From: Welwitschia mirabilis
Taxonomy: Eukaryota > Gnetophyta > Gnetopsida > Welwitschiales
DNA: 64,000 bases
NCBI GenBank assembly: GCA_051453625.1
Contig: JBOZIK010000001.1
Location: 222,436,644-222,500,643, forward strand
Reading direction: 5' to 3'
Shown: positions 49,501 through 61,931 of the stretch, piece after piece
How positions within the stretch are numbered: the stretch's first letter is position 1
Layout: each line of letters opens with the position of its first letter
The notes under the pieces: generated by a model
Databases searched by the model: none
What the model saw: the letters and a program-made list of their open reading frames with translations, nothing else
What the model was told of the DNA's origin: nothing
Position numbers and translations under genes: made by a program

Positions 49501-49879
49501 AATTCTGAGAGATAAAGAAGAATTAGCAAAATTTGATTCTAAATCTGATGAAGGAATCCTTTTGGAATACTCTTAATCAGGTAAAGATTATAGAGTGTCT
49601 AACAAATGTACTCTACATATGAAAGAATCTATAAATGTAAAAATCCATGATGTTTTAGATACCTTGAAATCCATTGAACTTGATAAAGATTAAATTCCCT
49701 CCTCTTTTATCTATCAAAATGAAGATGACTCAAGAGATAAGGCAACCCTAGAAATCAAGAAACTCAAGGATCATCTTATAGACTCTATCATTGAAAATTT
49801 TTAATAAGGCATTGTCATTACAAACTTTATTAAAAATTTTAGTACTCATGTTTTTCTTCTATCTTAAGTAGAACCAAAA

Positions 49880-50765
49880 ACTTTTAAGGAGGCTAAATCT
49901 GACCCTTATTGGATAAATGCAATGCACAAAAAACTTAAACAATTCTCTTAAAATCAAGTGTGATCATTTGTTTCAAAATCAGCTAGGAAGAATGTCATAA
50001 GCATAAAATGGATTTTTAGAAATAAGGTAAATGAGAATAATGAGGTCATAAAGAAAAAAGCTAGACTTGTGACTCAAGGTTACTCTCAAATAGAGTATAT
50101 TATGATAATACTTTTACGCTGGTTCCTAGATTAAAATCAATAAAAATGTTTGTAGCCTTTGCTTCCTACAAGAAAATGAAAGTGTTTCAAGTGGATGTAA
50201 TGAATTCTTTTCTAAATGGATACATTGAAGAAGAAGTTTAAGCAAAGCAACGACAAGGCTTTTTGGATCCTAATAAACTTGATTATGTATATAAACTTAA
50301 CAAGTCCTTGTATGAGTTAAAATAAGCTCCAAAATCTTGGTATGAAAAGATTTTCTTATTCTTACTTTAGCATGGTTTTTCTAAAGGTTCTGTTGATAGA
50401 ACATTATTTAGAAACGTTTTAAATGATGATTTAATTTTTATTCAAAATCTATGTGAATGACATATTTTTGGGTTAACAAAAATAAAATTGTCAAATGATT
50501 TTGTAGGACTAATGAGTTTTAAATTTGAAATAAATATGGTTGACCAGTAAATATGTTTTTGAGCCTACAAATTTAACAACATGAAGATGGTATCTTTATA
50601 AATCAAAATAAATACTCCATAAATTTAATAAAAAAATTTAAAATTGAGAATGCAAAATGTATGTATTTTCTAATGGCTACCAATGTTAAACTTTCTCTTA
50701 ATGAAAATCATAAGGATATGGATTAAAATATATATCATAGTATTACTGAAAGTATACTATATCTA
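49880..50765 (+). pseudogene. Copia reverse transcriptase
   Basis: RNA-dependent DNA polymerase. Recognisable in order: EAKSDPYWINAMHKKL, WIFRNKVNE, KKKARLVTQGYSQ, FQVDVMNSFLNG (first catalytic Asp kept, near 50190), DYVYKLNKSLYELK, a TAA for Gln at 50323-50325, then APKSWYEK. The active site YVDD reads YVND, with the first Asp changed to Asn (AAT at 50456-50458), which alone would inactivate the enzyme. Several frameshifts and stops occur. Confidence 0.9.
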
Positions 50766-51406
50766 ATGGTTGGTCACCTTGACATAGCTTTTAGTATTGG
50801 TCTATGTACCAAGTATCAAAACAAACTAAAGGCATCACATCTTACTACTGCAAAGATGATACTTTACTATGTAAAAGGTACTCTAGACTTTGGTTTATGG
50901 TTTTCAAATCACACTCTCTTAAGATTAACAGGTTATAGTGATATGAATTAGGCCAGATGCAAAGATGATTACAAGAGCATGAGTGGTGGATGTTTCTTCT
51001 TTGAAAATTGCCTCATTGCTTGGTATAGCAAAAAATAATGCTCATATCTCTTTACTAATGAAGCTGAGTACATAGTTGCTGGAGCATATTGCACTTAAAC
51101 TTTATGAATGAAATAAACATTAAAATATTATGGCCTAAACATCATAGAAGTGCCCATCTTATGTAACAACTCAAGTGCTATTCAAATTGTTCATAATCTA
51201 TATCAACATACTCACACTAAGTGCATCGATATCAGGTATTATTTTATTTAAGAATTAGTAGAAAAAACTTAGAATATGTTTATACTAAAGATCAACTAGT
51301 AGATATATTTACAAAACCTTTATTATCTAATCATTTTGTAACTTATTGTTACTTTCTAGGTATCAAGTTTAAAAGGGACTTACAAAACCCAACCTCATCT
51401 AAATAA
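50766..51406 (+). pseudogene. Copia RNase H
   Basis: Degrades the RNA strand during reverse transcription. DIAFSIGLCTKYQ and YYVKGTLDFGLWF lead into GYSDMN, a stop, AR, where related proteins have GYSDADWAG: Asp to Asn (50946-50948), Trp to TAG (50949-50951) and Gly to Arg (50955-50957), all G-to-A. NEAEYIVAG keeps the catalytic Glu. CNNSSAI has Asn for the catalytic Asp (51165-51167). HTKCIDIRYYFI and VYTKDQLVDIFTKPL close the domain, the usual C-terminus of copia pol. Confidence 0.9.
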
Positions 51407-51419
51407 TAAATTTAGTTGA

Positions 51420-52180
51420 GAGATTTAAATCTTTCATTGTAATATAGGTTTGAATCCTGGTTTACCTACTTCTTAAAGTGAGGCAACCACTCATCTTTCA
51501 GTTTTTTACTATTAAACTTTTTCCTTCACTAGGTAGAGTAAATATACCATTAGGTTAACTGGTTTTATCTTAGTTTTTCTTTCAAATCTTTTAGTTATTA
51601 GGTCAATCACAAATTTTTCTCTAGTTGGCCTCATTAAGATCTGATTCTGATTATATTAGATCAACCTCCATGCTTTCTTAGGTTGACTAACTTTAATTCG
51701 GTTTTGACTGTCAAAATCTCATCTTATAGGGTCAATTACCTGTTTAGTTAGAATCGACTTTCACCTTACTTTTGTAGTTTTAAAAATTTTACATGGGTCA
51801 ACTGACCTTACTAGTTACCAGTTGATCACCCACATTTAAGGTGATGCATTATGAATTTTTAAAATCAACATGCCCTTTTCCTCCACTCATTTTCATACTC
51901 ACCTTTTGTCATTTTCTCAGTTTCTGTGAGGCCTCTTTTCAACCTTTTTTATGCTTTTTTCTTAGATCTGGGCTTAAAGTAACTTCTCTATAGCTAGAAG
52001 GGGGATCTAAAAAGAGAATAAAGGAGGCCATTGTTAAACTTCTAAGTTATATTTTTTCAATGATAAGCAGTGAACAACTTTCACATTTTGGGAAGCATTT
52101 TGAAATCATCCCCATGGCGTTGAAAAGAACCTATGAGCTTGTGCAATTTATAAGCCTAAGGGAGGTCTAAACTTTACTAG
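51420..52180 (+). other. Copia spacer between pol and the env-like region
   Basis: Non-coding. 51560-51850 has a second cluster of short motifs related to those in the LTR (GGGTCAATTACC, GGTTGACTAAC, GGGTCAACTGACC and variants). Confidence 0.6.
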
Positions 52181-52940
52181 ACGAGACCAACTGGGATTAT
52201 TTTCTCAGCATTTTTGGCACCTGCTTTTCTTTGCTAATATGTTATTTTATTCCAATGCTAGATTTAATGGTTCTCAATCTACTTTCATTACTTTAGTTTT
52301 TGGCCATGAAATGAACATTACTACTAATCTTATAGCTTTTCTTACTAGGTTACCTTAAGAAAACTAGGGAGAATACTAGCCCATGGCCGAGTCCTTTGAA
52401 GAAAAAAATGTTGTCACTCAACATGTTTGTGGCATACATGTTACTTGGAAGAAGACTCTCAAAGCTTTCCAACTTCTTCTAAGATTTCATCTTCTATACC
52501 TTATTATGTCTTACAACTTCTTGCCAGTTTCTGGGCATAGAGATGAGCTCTCCAATTGTAGGGTCTTCCTTCTTCACTTGCTAGATATGAGAAGAGATAT
52601 TAAGCTCCTGGTATCATGTTTAAGCACATGGCCAACTAGCTTCAGCCTCACAAAATATATGCCCTACCATATCCCTTTCTTATCATACAAATTTATCATC
52701 ACTTTGACGTTTTTCATCTTACTCGATAGGATATTTAGAAGCCCATGGATCCTATTGATCATGCTACTTTATCTAGGATGCATATCTTTAAAGAACCAGC
52801 TATCCCATCTAAGCGTAATGTCAAGGCCTCCTAAACTTGAAAGATCCTTTATCTTCTACACTGTATCAACTCACAGACTCATCATATCAAAGAAGCTCTC
52901 ATCACCAGTGTTACTTTAGTGGCTGACACCTCTCAAAGTA
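52180..52940 (+). pseudogene. Env-like 3' ORF of SIRE-type copia (plant transposon protein domain)
   Basis: SIRE/Maximus elements carry an extra ORF between pol and the right LTR; its function is unproven and it has been compared to envelope genes. Here NARFNGSQSTFITLVFGHEM (about 52253-52312) and, in the 178-codon frame 52383-52919, YNFLPVSGHRDELS (52510-52553) followed by VFLLHLLDMRRDIKLL match the domain often annotated as putative plant transposon protein. From 52661 the match continues in another frame (LPYPFLIIQIYHHFDV), so a frameshift lies near 52640. The latter part of the 178-codon frame is therefore out of register and not the ancestral protein. Confidence 0.72.
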
Positions 52941-53280
52941 AGGGCGCTTAGTCTTCTAAGTCCTTTAAGTCAGATTGAGCTTTTATATTTATTTTCTTAT
53001 TTTCTAGTTTTCTTTGTACTCCCTATCCTTGATTTCGTCAAAAAGAAGGAGAATAATTTGTACTGATGTTATCATTTTTTTGTGCATTAATAAAAAATGT
53101 ACTTCTCATGTTGTAATCCAACTTATTTAGTTAATACAAAAGGTCTTTTTTATTATGAAAATATCTTTGATCTTTACTAGAATTTTTTCATGTAAAACTC
53201 ATATAAATTTAATCAATTACGAAGTTAATTAAGTTAGAGAAAGATCCATATGTCAAATTATTATTTTTCCTCAATCAATG

Positions 53281-53294
53281 ACAAAGGGGGAGTT
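53281..53294 (+). promoter_or_regulatory. Copia polypurine tract
   Basis: ACAAAGGGGGAGTT directly precedes the right LTR start TGTTGAGAACCC. Confidence 0.9.
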
Positions 53295-54499
53295 TGTTGA
53301 GAACCCATTGTCATTGATTAATTTAATAAGTTTTTATAGTTAGTCAATTGCATAAAGATTTTCTAGAACCAAGTGACTGATTCATATATTTGGGCAACCT
53401 ACCTGTCAAGAACTATGAAACTGCTTTAGGTTCAGGTGACCAAACCTATCATACTAGGTGAGCAAATTTATACATTAGGAAAAAGACTAGTTCTAGAATG
53501 GATGACTGTGCAGTGACCTAGTAAAAACTTTTGCAAAAAGTATGGGGCAAACTTGGGTAACTGCTCCAAACCTCAAGGGTGACCGTAATATAATCTGTGA
53601 AATTTTGGTATCTTAATAGGACATGTGACCAAATAGATAGATATGGGCGATCTCACAACAATAAATAAAAGTTTAGTCTCTTAACTACAAGGGTAACTGA
53701 ATGCTTAGTTATAGATGACCACACACTACCCAAAATCTACCCTTATAAGGTTGATTAATTTATCATAGTAAGGGTGACCGAATTAAGGTCAACTATAGAT
53801 TTACATAAGGGTAACTGACTGTTCATCCATTTTCTATTGAGAAATCTGTAGTAAAGAAGGGTGATCAAAGCTAAGAAAGAAGGGCAACTAGATACAAGGA
53901 TGACCAAGTTTATTTCTAGGTCTACTGAACATATTGCAAATGTAATAGTTACATTTCTAATGATTTATCAAAAAGTGTGAAATGTTACAAAGGTTTACTT
54001 CCCTTATCTCAAATGGTTACCTTCTGTACTTTCACTATTTAAGATTTCTTAAAATCAAAAGGAAGATACCTTTATTTTTGTCATACCATCTAATATAAGA
54101 AGAAAATTATTACATCATTCTATCATTGTATCTACACAAGTTGTAAGTTCAAATTTCTGTTTAAGGATCTCATTGCCTTATCTATTGTGAAGAGATTATT
54201 GTACCATTAAAAGTATATATGTGCATTAGTGCACCCATTCTACTTCCTTTCTTCTATGGTTGAGGATTAGCCCTAAAATCTATGGATGTTGAAATAGGTT
54301 TTTGATAAGCCTAAAAATCAATCTTGGAAGTTAATATATGATAGCTAGGGATAGGAGATCTAAGGGGCTAAAGGGTGGTATTTATTCATTATTGAATTAT
54401 TTTGTTCTTGTATCTTATACATTTGGGTAAGTTTTAAAGAGAACAAATATTGTCATTAAGATCTATTCACCCCCCTCTAAGGTTAATTCATACTTATCA
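53295..54499 (+). repeat. Copia right LTR
   Basis: 1205 bp, TGTTGAGAACCC to TACTTATCA, collinear with the left LTR but with many substitutions, mostly transitions, and small indels. The GGGTGAC-type motifs are partly retained. Confidence 0.93.
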
Positions 54500-56150
54500 C
54501 TTAGAATAATAAATTATAAGAGTTACTACTAAAGACAAGAATGATTTGACATAATTAATATTAAAATAGAAGAATATGAGACATTGAGTATCACAGACAT
54601 TAAGATTAGATAAAACTTACTTACCAGTGTAAATGTTTCAAAGTAGAAAAGTGAATTTCATAAAAAATCGAATGTGGTTTAACACAGGATTAAACAAATA
54701 GATGATCAAAAAAAGAAATAACTTTAACCAACAAATCCTGCTAAGGAGTCATTTAGATAATATGAAAGGAAGACTCACCTCTCAATCAAAAGGGTCTTCC
54801 TACTCAATTGCTTCTATAATGTCAAGAGTATGATGATAATTATTAATATAATCTTAAATATTATCTATTAACCCTAAGTTTCTCTTAGGATCTAAATTAA
54901 GAAACTCAATAAAGTCATTCAAAATGTACTTCTATATAAGATAAATACTTAGCCACTTAAAAGTTAACTCATTATAAGTATTATCCAAGCATTATGAAAT
55001 TAAATAAAATAAATTAATCGAAGGCAAATATTGATGACAAGATTAAGAAGAATCAAATCAGAAAGAGATGGAAAATGCAAATAAATGATGAAAAATAAGT
55101 GATGAATTATTAAATGTAGAATAGGTAAGGTAAAATATGTTATTATCAAGTATTAACATGGAGATGTTGCATGAGAAGGTAGCATAAAAGGGTTTGTGCA
55201 AAGGCATAATCTCTAGAAAAAATTAAATGGTTTGTATCATAACAAGGGTCTGTATGTTACATGCCTTCATTATCATCTTCCATAGAAGGATCCTTATCAA
55301 GTGGAATATCAATCATAGAAGCATTAAGATGATAAGAAATAAAACAACCTCTGCATATGCTCTTAGCACATGGCCTCATTTACACTATGCATGGAAGTTA
55401 GTGGATGCATGGCTTTTATGATCTGATAAATGTGCTTATCCATAGTTTGTAAAAATCAAACAAAGAAACCAGATGTAAGACTTATATGAGATATGTATAA
55501 AAGACCATGCTATCATATGTGAACAATAAGTGAATGTATACTGATGTGATATTTTATTATAAAACTATAAGAAATAATAAATGTATAAAATGGATTACTA
55601 AATAATAATTCATGACAAAATGGTAACACATGTTTTTATTTTTTAATTGATAATATGATTGAAAATAAAAGGAATTTATTAGTTTTATGTTCTAAATACC
55701 ACCTAGGGTTTTCAATTTCTATGTTCATTTATTAAATTTTTGTGATATTATGCATGATTCTAATCAATTTGCTGGAAATTTTAAGGTTTTCTCAATTAAG
55801 TTTACTTTTAGAATAAGATCTTCTATACTATAAGATTATGAATTGATATGTTTATTATATGTGTCACTTACTCATCTTTGATAACATTATATATGTTGTA
55901 GTGCTTTTATCCTTTTTATTTTCTAGCTACGCAAGTTGAATTTTTTTATTTTGACATTAGTTAGTTCAAGATCTTTGATCAAAGTTCTCAGAGTGTGAAA
56001 TTTTTGAATTTGGGTTTAGTACCATAAACTAGTTGAAATTAATTCATTATATTATCTATTTTTATTGTAGTACAATATGTCCATAATGCAAAAGGCAATT
56101 TTCCATGGTATAATTTTGGATTCCTTTGTAGTAATTTCTTAAGATAGCTT
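54500..56150 (-). other. Tat-like 3' UTR, part proximal to integrase
   Basis: Resumes the Tat-like element after the copia insertion; the first five bases, CTTAG, are the right target duplication. Only short frames; no domain seen. Confidence 0.6.
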
Positions 56151-56154
56151 ATGA

Positions 56155-56337
56155 TCATTTTATGTATGCCCTTACCTTAACCATTTGTTGAGGATAATAT
56201 GGAGTGAAAAAGGAATGTTTTATCCCAAATTTATTCAAGAAATTTTTTAATTTATTAGATTTAAACCATGGATCCTTATTACTAACAATGATATAATAAA
56301 TACCAAATCTTGTAATAATGTAATATAGAATGAACAT
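56155..56337 (-). pseudogene. Tat-like integrase fragment
   Basis: A 60-codon minus-strand frame reads ITRFGIYYIIVSNKDPWF and then FGIKHSFFTPYYPQQM, matching the gypsy integrase core ('ITRFGIP..I.SDNG..F...F...GI.H..STPYYPQ.NGQ.E'). The second catalytic Asp is Asn (56278-56280). After PYYPQ the sequence departs, so the catalytic Glu is not recognisable. More N-terminal pieces are expected toward 57 kb but are too degraded to place. Confidence 0.85.
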
Positions 56338-57047
56338 TCATATTTATTTCAGGATGTTTTAACATAAAGGTACTAATTCTAATCATTTTTAAAGATACTT
56401 AATTATAGTGAAAATGTAAGAATTTTATTTAGATGAAGTCAGTGTAATTAGATAAATTAGATTCATACCCCATTTTCTAAAGGCCCAAATAAGATTAGAT
56501 GGAAAAAGCTTGATAGGTAGTTGATGTATTCTAGGTAAAAAGATTTAATAAGTGTAATATGTTCTTATCATTTTAAAAAAATTCATACTTATGGTTTTTG
56601 ATAAGTAACTAAATCTTAAGACATGGGTTAATAGTAATTTTCCCTTGGTAAGGACTACATAAACTAGCATGTGTTTCTTTTAAGACATAAGTAACTTCAC
56701 TTGATTTTAGATACCTCAATAGCACACCATCATTTAGCTTTTTGTATAGTTGATTTTGGATCATGGTAAAGCATGTATATTGATTACAAAAATTTCATCT
56801 TTGTATAGATGTGAGATTTTTTAATAACTATTAATTAGTGAGGTAATTTTTTAAGATATCATACCATTCATCATTTAGTTTAGGATTTTTTTCACTAGTT
56901 TATTTATTTCATCTTATGGTAATTCTAAAGGGGCTACCATTGGTTATCCATCTAGCAAATTTTGATTTAAGTCTTTGCATGTGACATAATCCTTAAATGT
57001 TGGATCTTTAAATCAAGTTTGAGAAAACTTAATAAGGTAGTTAGTAA

Positions 57048-57057
57048 NNNNNNNNNN
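57048..57057. other. Assembly gap, 10 N
   Basis: Ten N inside the Tat-like pol region, between RNase H and integrase. Confidence 0.97.
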
Positions 57058-57199
57058 GATTTTTATTTCTAGGAATAATGAGTATTTCATAATGACAAAA
57101 CATAGAAAGTAAGTTTTTAACCTCTTGAAGTAGAAACTTAAAATTCTTAACTTTACTTCATACTTACCAACTACTTGATTTGCTACTAATTGTAAATCA

Positions 57200-57450
57200 T
57201 AAAAAATACATTACCTTTTAAGACTAGATTGAATTTCTAGGGTTTTTTTCCTTCATAATGCTTCATACTCAGCTATATTATTTATATAAGAAAATTCAAC
57301 TTGAAATAAAATGATAAATCCATTTTATTATTAAAAAAAGATACTACTCTTGCAAAAACACCATTCTCTTTGATGCACCATCAAAAAAAATTAATGCATA
57401 CTAATTTTCTTTTAGTTTCAATGAAGTGAATTTTTTCATCTAGGAATTGA
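57200..57450 (-). pseudogene. Tat-like RNase H
   Basis: On the minus strand a reading with DGASK (near 57370), followed by AEYEAL (near 57275), matches the first and second catalytic blocks of gypsy RNase H ('YFDGAS', 'NNVAEYEAL'). Catalytic Asp and Glu are kept; the frame between them is shifted. Confidence 0.78.
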
Positions 57451-58199
57451 TTTCAATGAATTAAATTTTCTCATCTAGGAATTGTTTAGATTCAATTGAT
57501 AATTTACCTTTAGCTTTCACTATTAAGTTTTCTATTTATTTGATTATACATTTACCTTTAACTAACTTTGGGATTGAAATTGTAAGTTAAATTCAGTAAG
57601 GATTGATGCCTACTTGGTTAATCAAGTAATACCAATAGAATATTCAAGTAAATGCTTAAGTAAATTTTTATTGTTGATTATAATTATTTTATTTATCATC
57701 ATAAAATAATAAAGCTTTTATAAAGAAAAACTAAAGCATGTTTTTTTTTCATCAGAGTAATTTTTCTCAGTTGATGTAGTATCCTACTGATATAATAAAT
57801 TGGATGATCTTGATGTCATTTATCTTACTGAAAGATCATTACTCTAATTAATGATGGTATGTATGCTAATTAAAGGTGAAAATGTTTATCAAGTTTAAGT
57901 GAACTTAAAATAAGGGTAGATTTTAAATATTCCTTAATTCTATAAAAATCCTTTCACTAGTTTTCATCCCATATGAACTAGTTATTCTTTTTAAGCAGAT
58001 GTATGAATGGTTTATGTCAGTCAGTTAAAGTTAAAATAAATCAAGATATCACTTGTAGTCTATCTTGAAGACTATGTAGATCTTTTGAATTATATAGTGA
58101 TGGCATATTAGTAATTTCTTTATTCTTTTTAGAATTAGTTTCTATACCTCATTTTAATATCATGAAACATAATAGATTTATTAAAGGTACATCAAAAAT

Positions 58200-58800
58200 G
58201 TCTTTCTTTAGGTTGAGTTATAAATTATATCATCTTGCTCATTTGAAAAGTTACTTTAAATCGTCTGGTTGATTGATTACTGATTTTGATTTAACCATGA
58301 TGTCATCAACATAATCTTCTCCATTATGATGTATCAAGTTATTAAATATGTATGTCATCACTTACTAATATGTTGCACCAGCATTCTTTATTCTGCAAGA
58401 CATCATGACAGGATAGAACAAACCTTATGGTGTAATAAATATTATCTTACGTTGGTCTTTAGGATTATTAAATACTTATTATAACTTGAGTAACCATCAA
58501 TAAATGATAAAATTCCATATGTACCATTGTTATTAATAGGATGTCAATAGTTAATAAAGAGTAATTATCTTTTAGAGTTATCTTATTTAAATTATTATAA
58601 TTAATACAACTCATAATTTGACCATTCTTCTTTAGGACAACTACCATGTTTAATAACTAGTCTGAGTAATCTACTAGTTTGATGAAACCAATAGTTAAAA
58701 TATGTTCCAAATCTTATTTAACTACTAATGCAAGATGAGGGTTAGTATTTCTAGCATTTTATTTTACTAGGTTAAATTTGATTTTAAAATGATGTTATGC
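58200..58800 (-). pseudogene. Tat-like reverse transcriptase
   Basis: Minus-strand readings in order: SFIDGYSSYNK (58480-58510; first catalytic Asp kept), FITP, a stop, GLFYP...IKNAGATY (58370-58440; canonical 'FITPWGTFCY..MPFGLKNAGATYQ', Trp lost to a stop), then EDYVDDIMVKSKS (58285-58320) with the catalytic YVDD intact at 58302-58313. Motif spacing is as in gypsy polymerases, but stops and shifts lie between the blocks. Confidence 0.88.
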
Positions 58801-59829
58801 ATGATAAATGGTTTGTTAATGCTTGGTGTATCCTTATAATACCAACTGATAATGTCTTTATTTCATGATAACATACTTTCAAGTTATGATTTAACTTACT
58901 ATGGTAAATGTTGATTAATTTTGAGAAACTTTTTTTGATCATCAGGATCTACATCAAAATCATAAGTTTCAACAGTTTATTATTTTGCCAAATATGATTT
59001 CATGTTTTGGTATTTCATTGATTCATAAGCTTTATTATTTTCAATTGTTTATCCTTCATTCATATAAATATATGATTTCCTAAAGATTTATTACAAGTAA
59101 GATTCACAAGATTAAAATTAGTGTACCTTTTAATAAGTTGATCATATAAAGTAATATTCAAGGATGACTTTAATTTACTTTTGACTATGATATCCTACAA
59201 AAAAAAAGACTGTGATAAGAACTAATGATTGAGATCTTGAATGAAAAAGAAATGGAAATGAATGTTATGAACTACTATAATAAAAAATTAATAAAAAACA
59301 TGTAAAGTATTCTAGATATAATTTATTTTTAATGAAAAATTTAGAATGGGAAAAAACAATCATGGAATAATGAGAAATTCATTTAAAAAATTAAGTCCAT
59401 CCTAAATCCAAGAGTTATGCATCAAGAATTTGTAAGACCTTTATCTTATTAGAATCTATAGGATCATGTTCAAAGTATAGAAATGAAATGATTTATTCTT
59501 CGATAGTTTGAGAAAATGATGAGGAAGATAATTGAGATGGTGCTTGAACATTCACCACTATGTGACTTCTTTTCAGTGGAATTGAGATCATTGATATAAT
59601 AAATATTAGTATTTGATGAGGTAAAGATATTATTACCTACATGTCCATGATTCAAGGACAACCTAGCAGCAATTTGAATGCATTGTTAATTACATAAAAT
59701 CTAACATCTTTAACTTTTTAAGTAATATCAACTAGTAATGTGATGATTTCCCTAGATTTATCTTTATGATCATTAAAACCTCTAATCATCATACTCTTTT
59801 TTAAACCTAATAGATGTTATAAGTTGAGT

Positions 59830-59970
59830 TTGTTAAGACATAATGATCCTATCACATTTAGTTTAGCCCCGTAGTCTACAAACACCCTATATACTTTAGT
59901 AGGTCCAACATTTACTATAATATAAGGTGATTTGGTGATTATGATTTTCTAAGATGTGGATGAAATTTTC
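59830..59970 (-). pseudogene. Tat-like protease
   Basis: The minus-strand reading KVYRVFVDYGAKLNVIGSL (about 59845-59905) matches the aspartic protease of the Tat lineage ('V..V.VDDGA.LNI.P'). The active-site Asp codon is kept and the next residue is Tyr (VDYGA at 59865-59879). Confidence 0.8.
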
Positions 59971-60568
59971 TCAATCTTCATTACTTTTCTAAATGTTTAT
60001 CTAGTTTAAGGTAAATTCTTATTTTCAAAGTTATTCCAAAGTTAATAATTCTTCACATAGTCATTTGAATGCTTAATGAAGAAAGATAATGGTATGATTC
60101 CTTTACTTTAGAAGCATGTTATTATGATTACACATTGGACTTATTGATAGAACAAGTTTAAGCATATATTTTTTTTTTTTTTTTTGGATTCTCTTAAATA
60201 GTTTATTTTAAAGGCTTTACATGTTAATTCCAAATGACATAACTTGCATAAGGAGCATTGTCATCTTGGACTACTACATTTTGTGATGATTATAATATAG
60301 AATGCTAAGAAGAAAATAGATTTTTGTAAATTTTAAGTTGTTCATTAGCATTAGCAATAGTTATAGAAAATTTAATGTCTCTCTCTCTATTTTTTTTTTT
60401 TTAATGATGTCTTGGACAACATGTTTTAAGTTAAAGCAATTTTCCATTTAGTAACCCTTAATTTTATGATCTTTGAAATACTTTAACTCATCATAATGTT
60501 TTGGTTTTGTGCATTTGGATCTCTTATTTTAATTATAAATAACTAAAATGCTCTTTTTTATATCAAGG

Positions 60569-60700
60569 TAAAACATTTTTTTATNNNNNNNNNNNNNNNN
60601 NNNNNNNNNNNNNNNNNNNNNNNNNNNNNNNNNNNNNNNNNNNNNNNNNNNNNNNNNNNNNNNNNNNNNNNNNNNNNNNNNNNNTAAAACATTTTTTTAT
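60569..60700. other. Assembly gap, 100 N, flanked by a 16-bp duplicate
   Basis: N at 60585-60684. TAAAACATTTTTTTAT occurs immediately before (60569-60584) and immediately after (60685-60700), so the contig ends probably overlap. Confidence 0.9.
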
Positions 60701-60999
60701 TAATGGTATGTCTAACTTTGTGAAGTTCCTTCTAGGTCTTTGAATTGGAATTTGGTTTTGAAATCGATTTTGATCCTTACATTAATTTTGTGTTATTAAT
60801 TATATTCATTTTTTAGATTGTGATTATTATAAATTTTATGCTTATTATGGAATTTACAATTGGTTAAGAATGTAGATAATAGGTTTTTCCTATATTTGTT
60901 TGAAATGCAAAGGCATCTAGAAAGATAGTAAGTTAAAGTGATACTTGTTGAATTGTTAATAACCCATTGGCTAAGGTGGATAGTTTGGTTAAGAAGAAT

Positions 61000-61700
61000 A
61001 AGTTAGCTAAAAAGGTTTGTTATTATTGTATTTTCTTAATGATTCACCTTATGAGGAACTATTATATTTAATGGCTCTTTTTTTCCTATGATATTAATTC
61101 TTCTTTCTCGTGTAATAGCTTATTCAAAGGTTTTAGATGATTCTATTCTAAGGTATTCTAAAATACATGAAATGCATAACTTCATGAAGACATAAGTTGT
61201 GTCAGAATCTATGATAGAGGTTTATAGTTGTAATGTAGTAGCCCTCCATCACTATGCATATTCTTAAATTATTTTGTTAACTTGCTATTTCATTATGTTC
61301 AAGGCATCTAACATCATTTATTTTGTGATGTTGATGAAGTAATGTTAAATAAACATTTTCAATAGTTATTTTAGGCTTATAATTAAATAAGTAAGTATTC
61401 TATGATATCATTCGAGGGCTTGTCATTCCAAGGATTAATAGAATAAATGATACGCTATGTTTCATTCAATGTTGTACATGTAACACACATGTTTATAGTT
61501 TTTAATATGCATAATAGAGTCTTCAACACCTATGAACTTTTCAAAATCAGCTATTTCATTAAGTAACATGATTAAGGGACAAAAGGATGAATTGTTGTAT
61601 CATCAAATTCTATGTCAAGTTAACGCTTTTTATTTTAGAGGCTTTATTTTATGTTGCCAATTACTCCCTAAAGGCTTGCAAAATCTGGGTGAGACACATT
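61000..61700 (-). pseudogene. Tat-like gag
   Basis: Minus-strand readings: FEKFIGVEDSIMHIKNYKHV (about 61490-61550), then SLE, a stop, QALE, a stop, YHRI (about 61400-61440) where gag proteins have 'SL.G.AL.WY..L', then LDALNIMK...EYA, and near 61190 DTTYVFMKLCISCILEYLRI, matching the later 'F...L...Y' part of retrotransposon gag. Stops replacing Gly or Trp fit G-to-A changes. Confidence 0.75.
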
Positions 61701-61831
61701 TCTACTCTTGATTATTTACTTTCTTACTAGTTATTCTTAATCCGTTGAATATTTGAATAGGTTATTGTCATCACCATCATTCTTGTTTAAAGTTTTTAAT
61801 TTGGGTTTTCTTAATCTTTTTTTTTTCTTAT

Positions 61832-61931
61832 NNNNNNNNNNNNNNNNNNNNNNNNNNNNNNNNNNNNNNNNNNNNNNNNNNNNNNNNNNNNNNNNNNNNN
61901 NNNNNNNNNNNNNNNNNNNNNNNNNNNNNNN
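61832..61931. other. Assembly gap, 100 N
   Basis: Unknown-size placeholder following a T run, upstream of the Tat-like gag on the minus strand. No convincing flanking duplicate. Confidence 0.97.

Larger units (their letters stand above)
44458..54499 (+). mobile_element. SIRE/Maximus-like Ty1/copia retrotransposon, full-length but dead
   Basis: A 10-kb element with two LTRs of about 1.2 kb, a tRNA-iMet primer site, gag, protease, integrase, RT, RNase H, an extra 3' env-like region and a polypurine tract. The order integrase before RT defines copia; the extra 3' region and long gag define the SIRE/Maximus group. Target duplication: ATTAG (44453-44457) and CTTAG (54500-54504), one mismatch. The left LTR starts TA instead of TG, a G-to-A change. 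The two LTRs differ at many positions and by small indels, so the insertion is old. Two N runs lie inside (45910-46439 and 47942-48531). Confidence 0.95.

Noticed and set aside
55227-55421. 64-codon plus frame after the copia element
   Set aside because: Lies on the antisense strand of the Tat-like 3' UTR; no recognised similarity.
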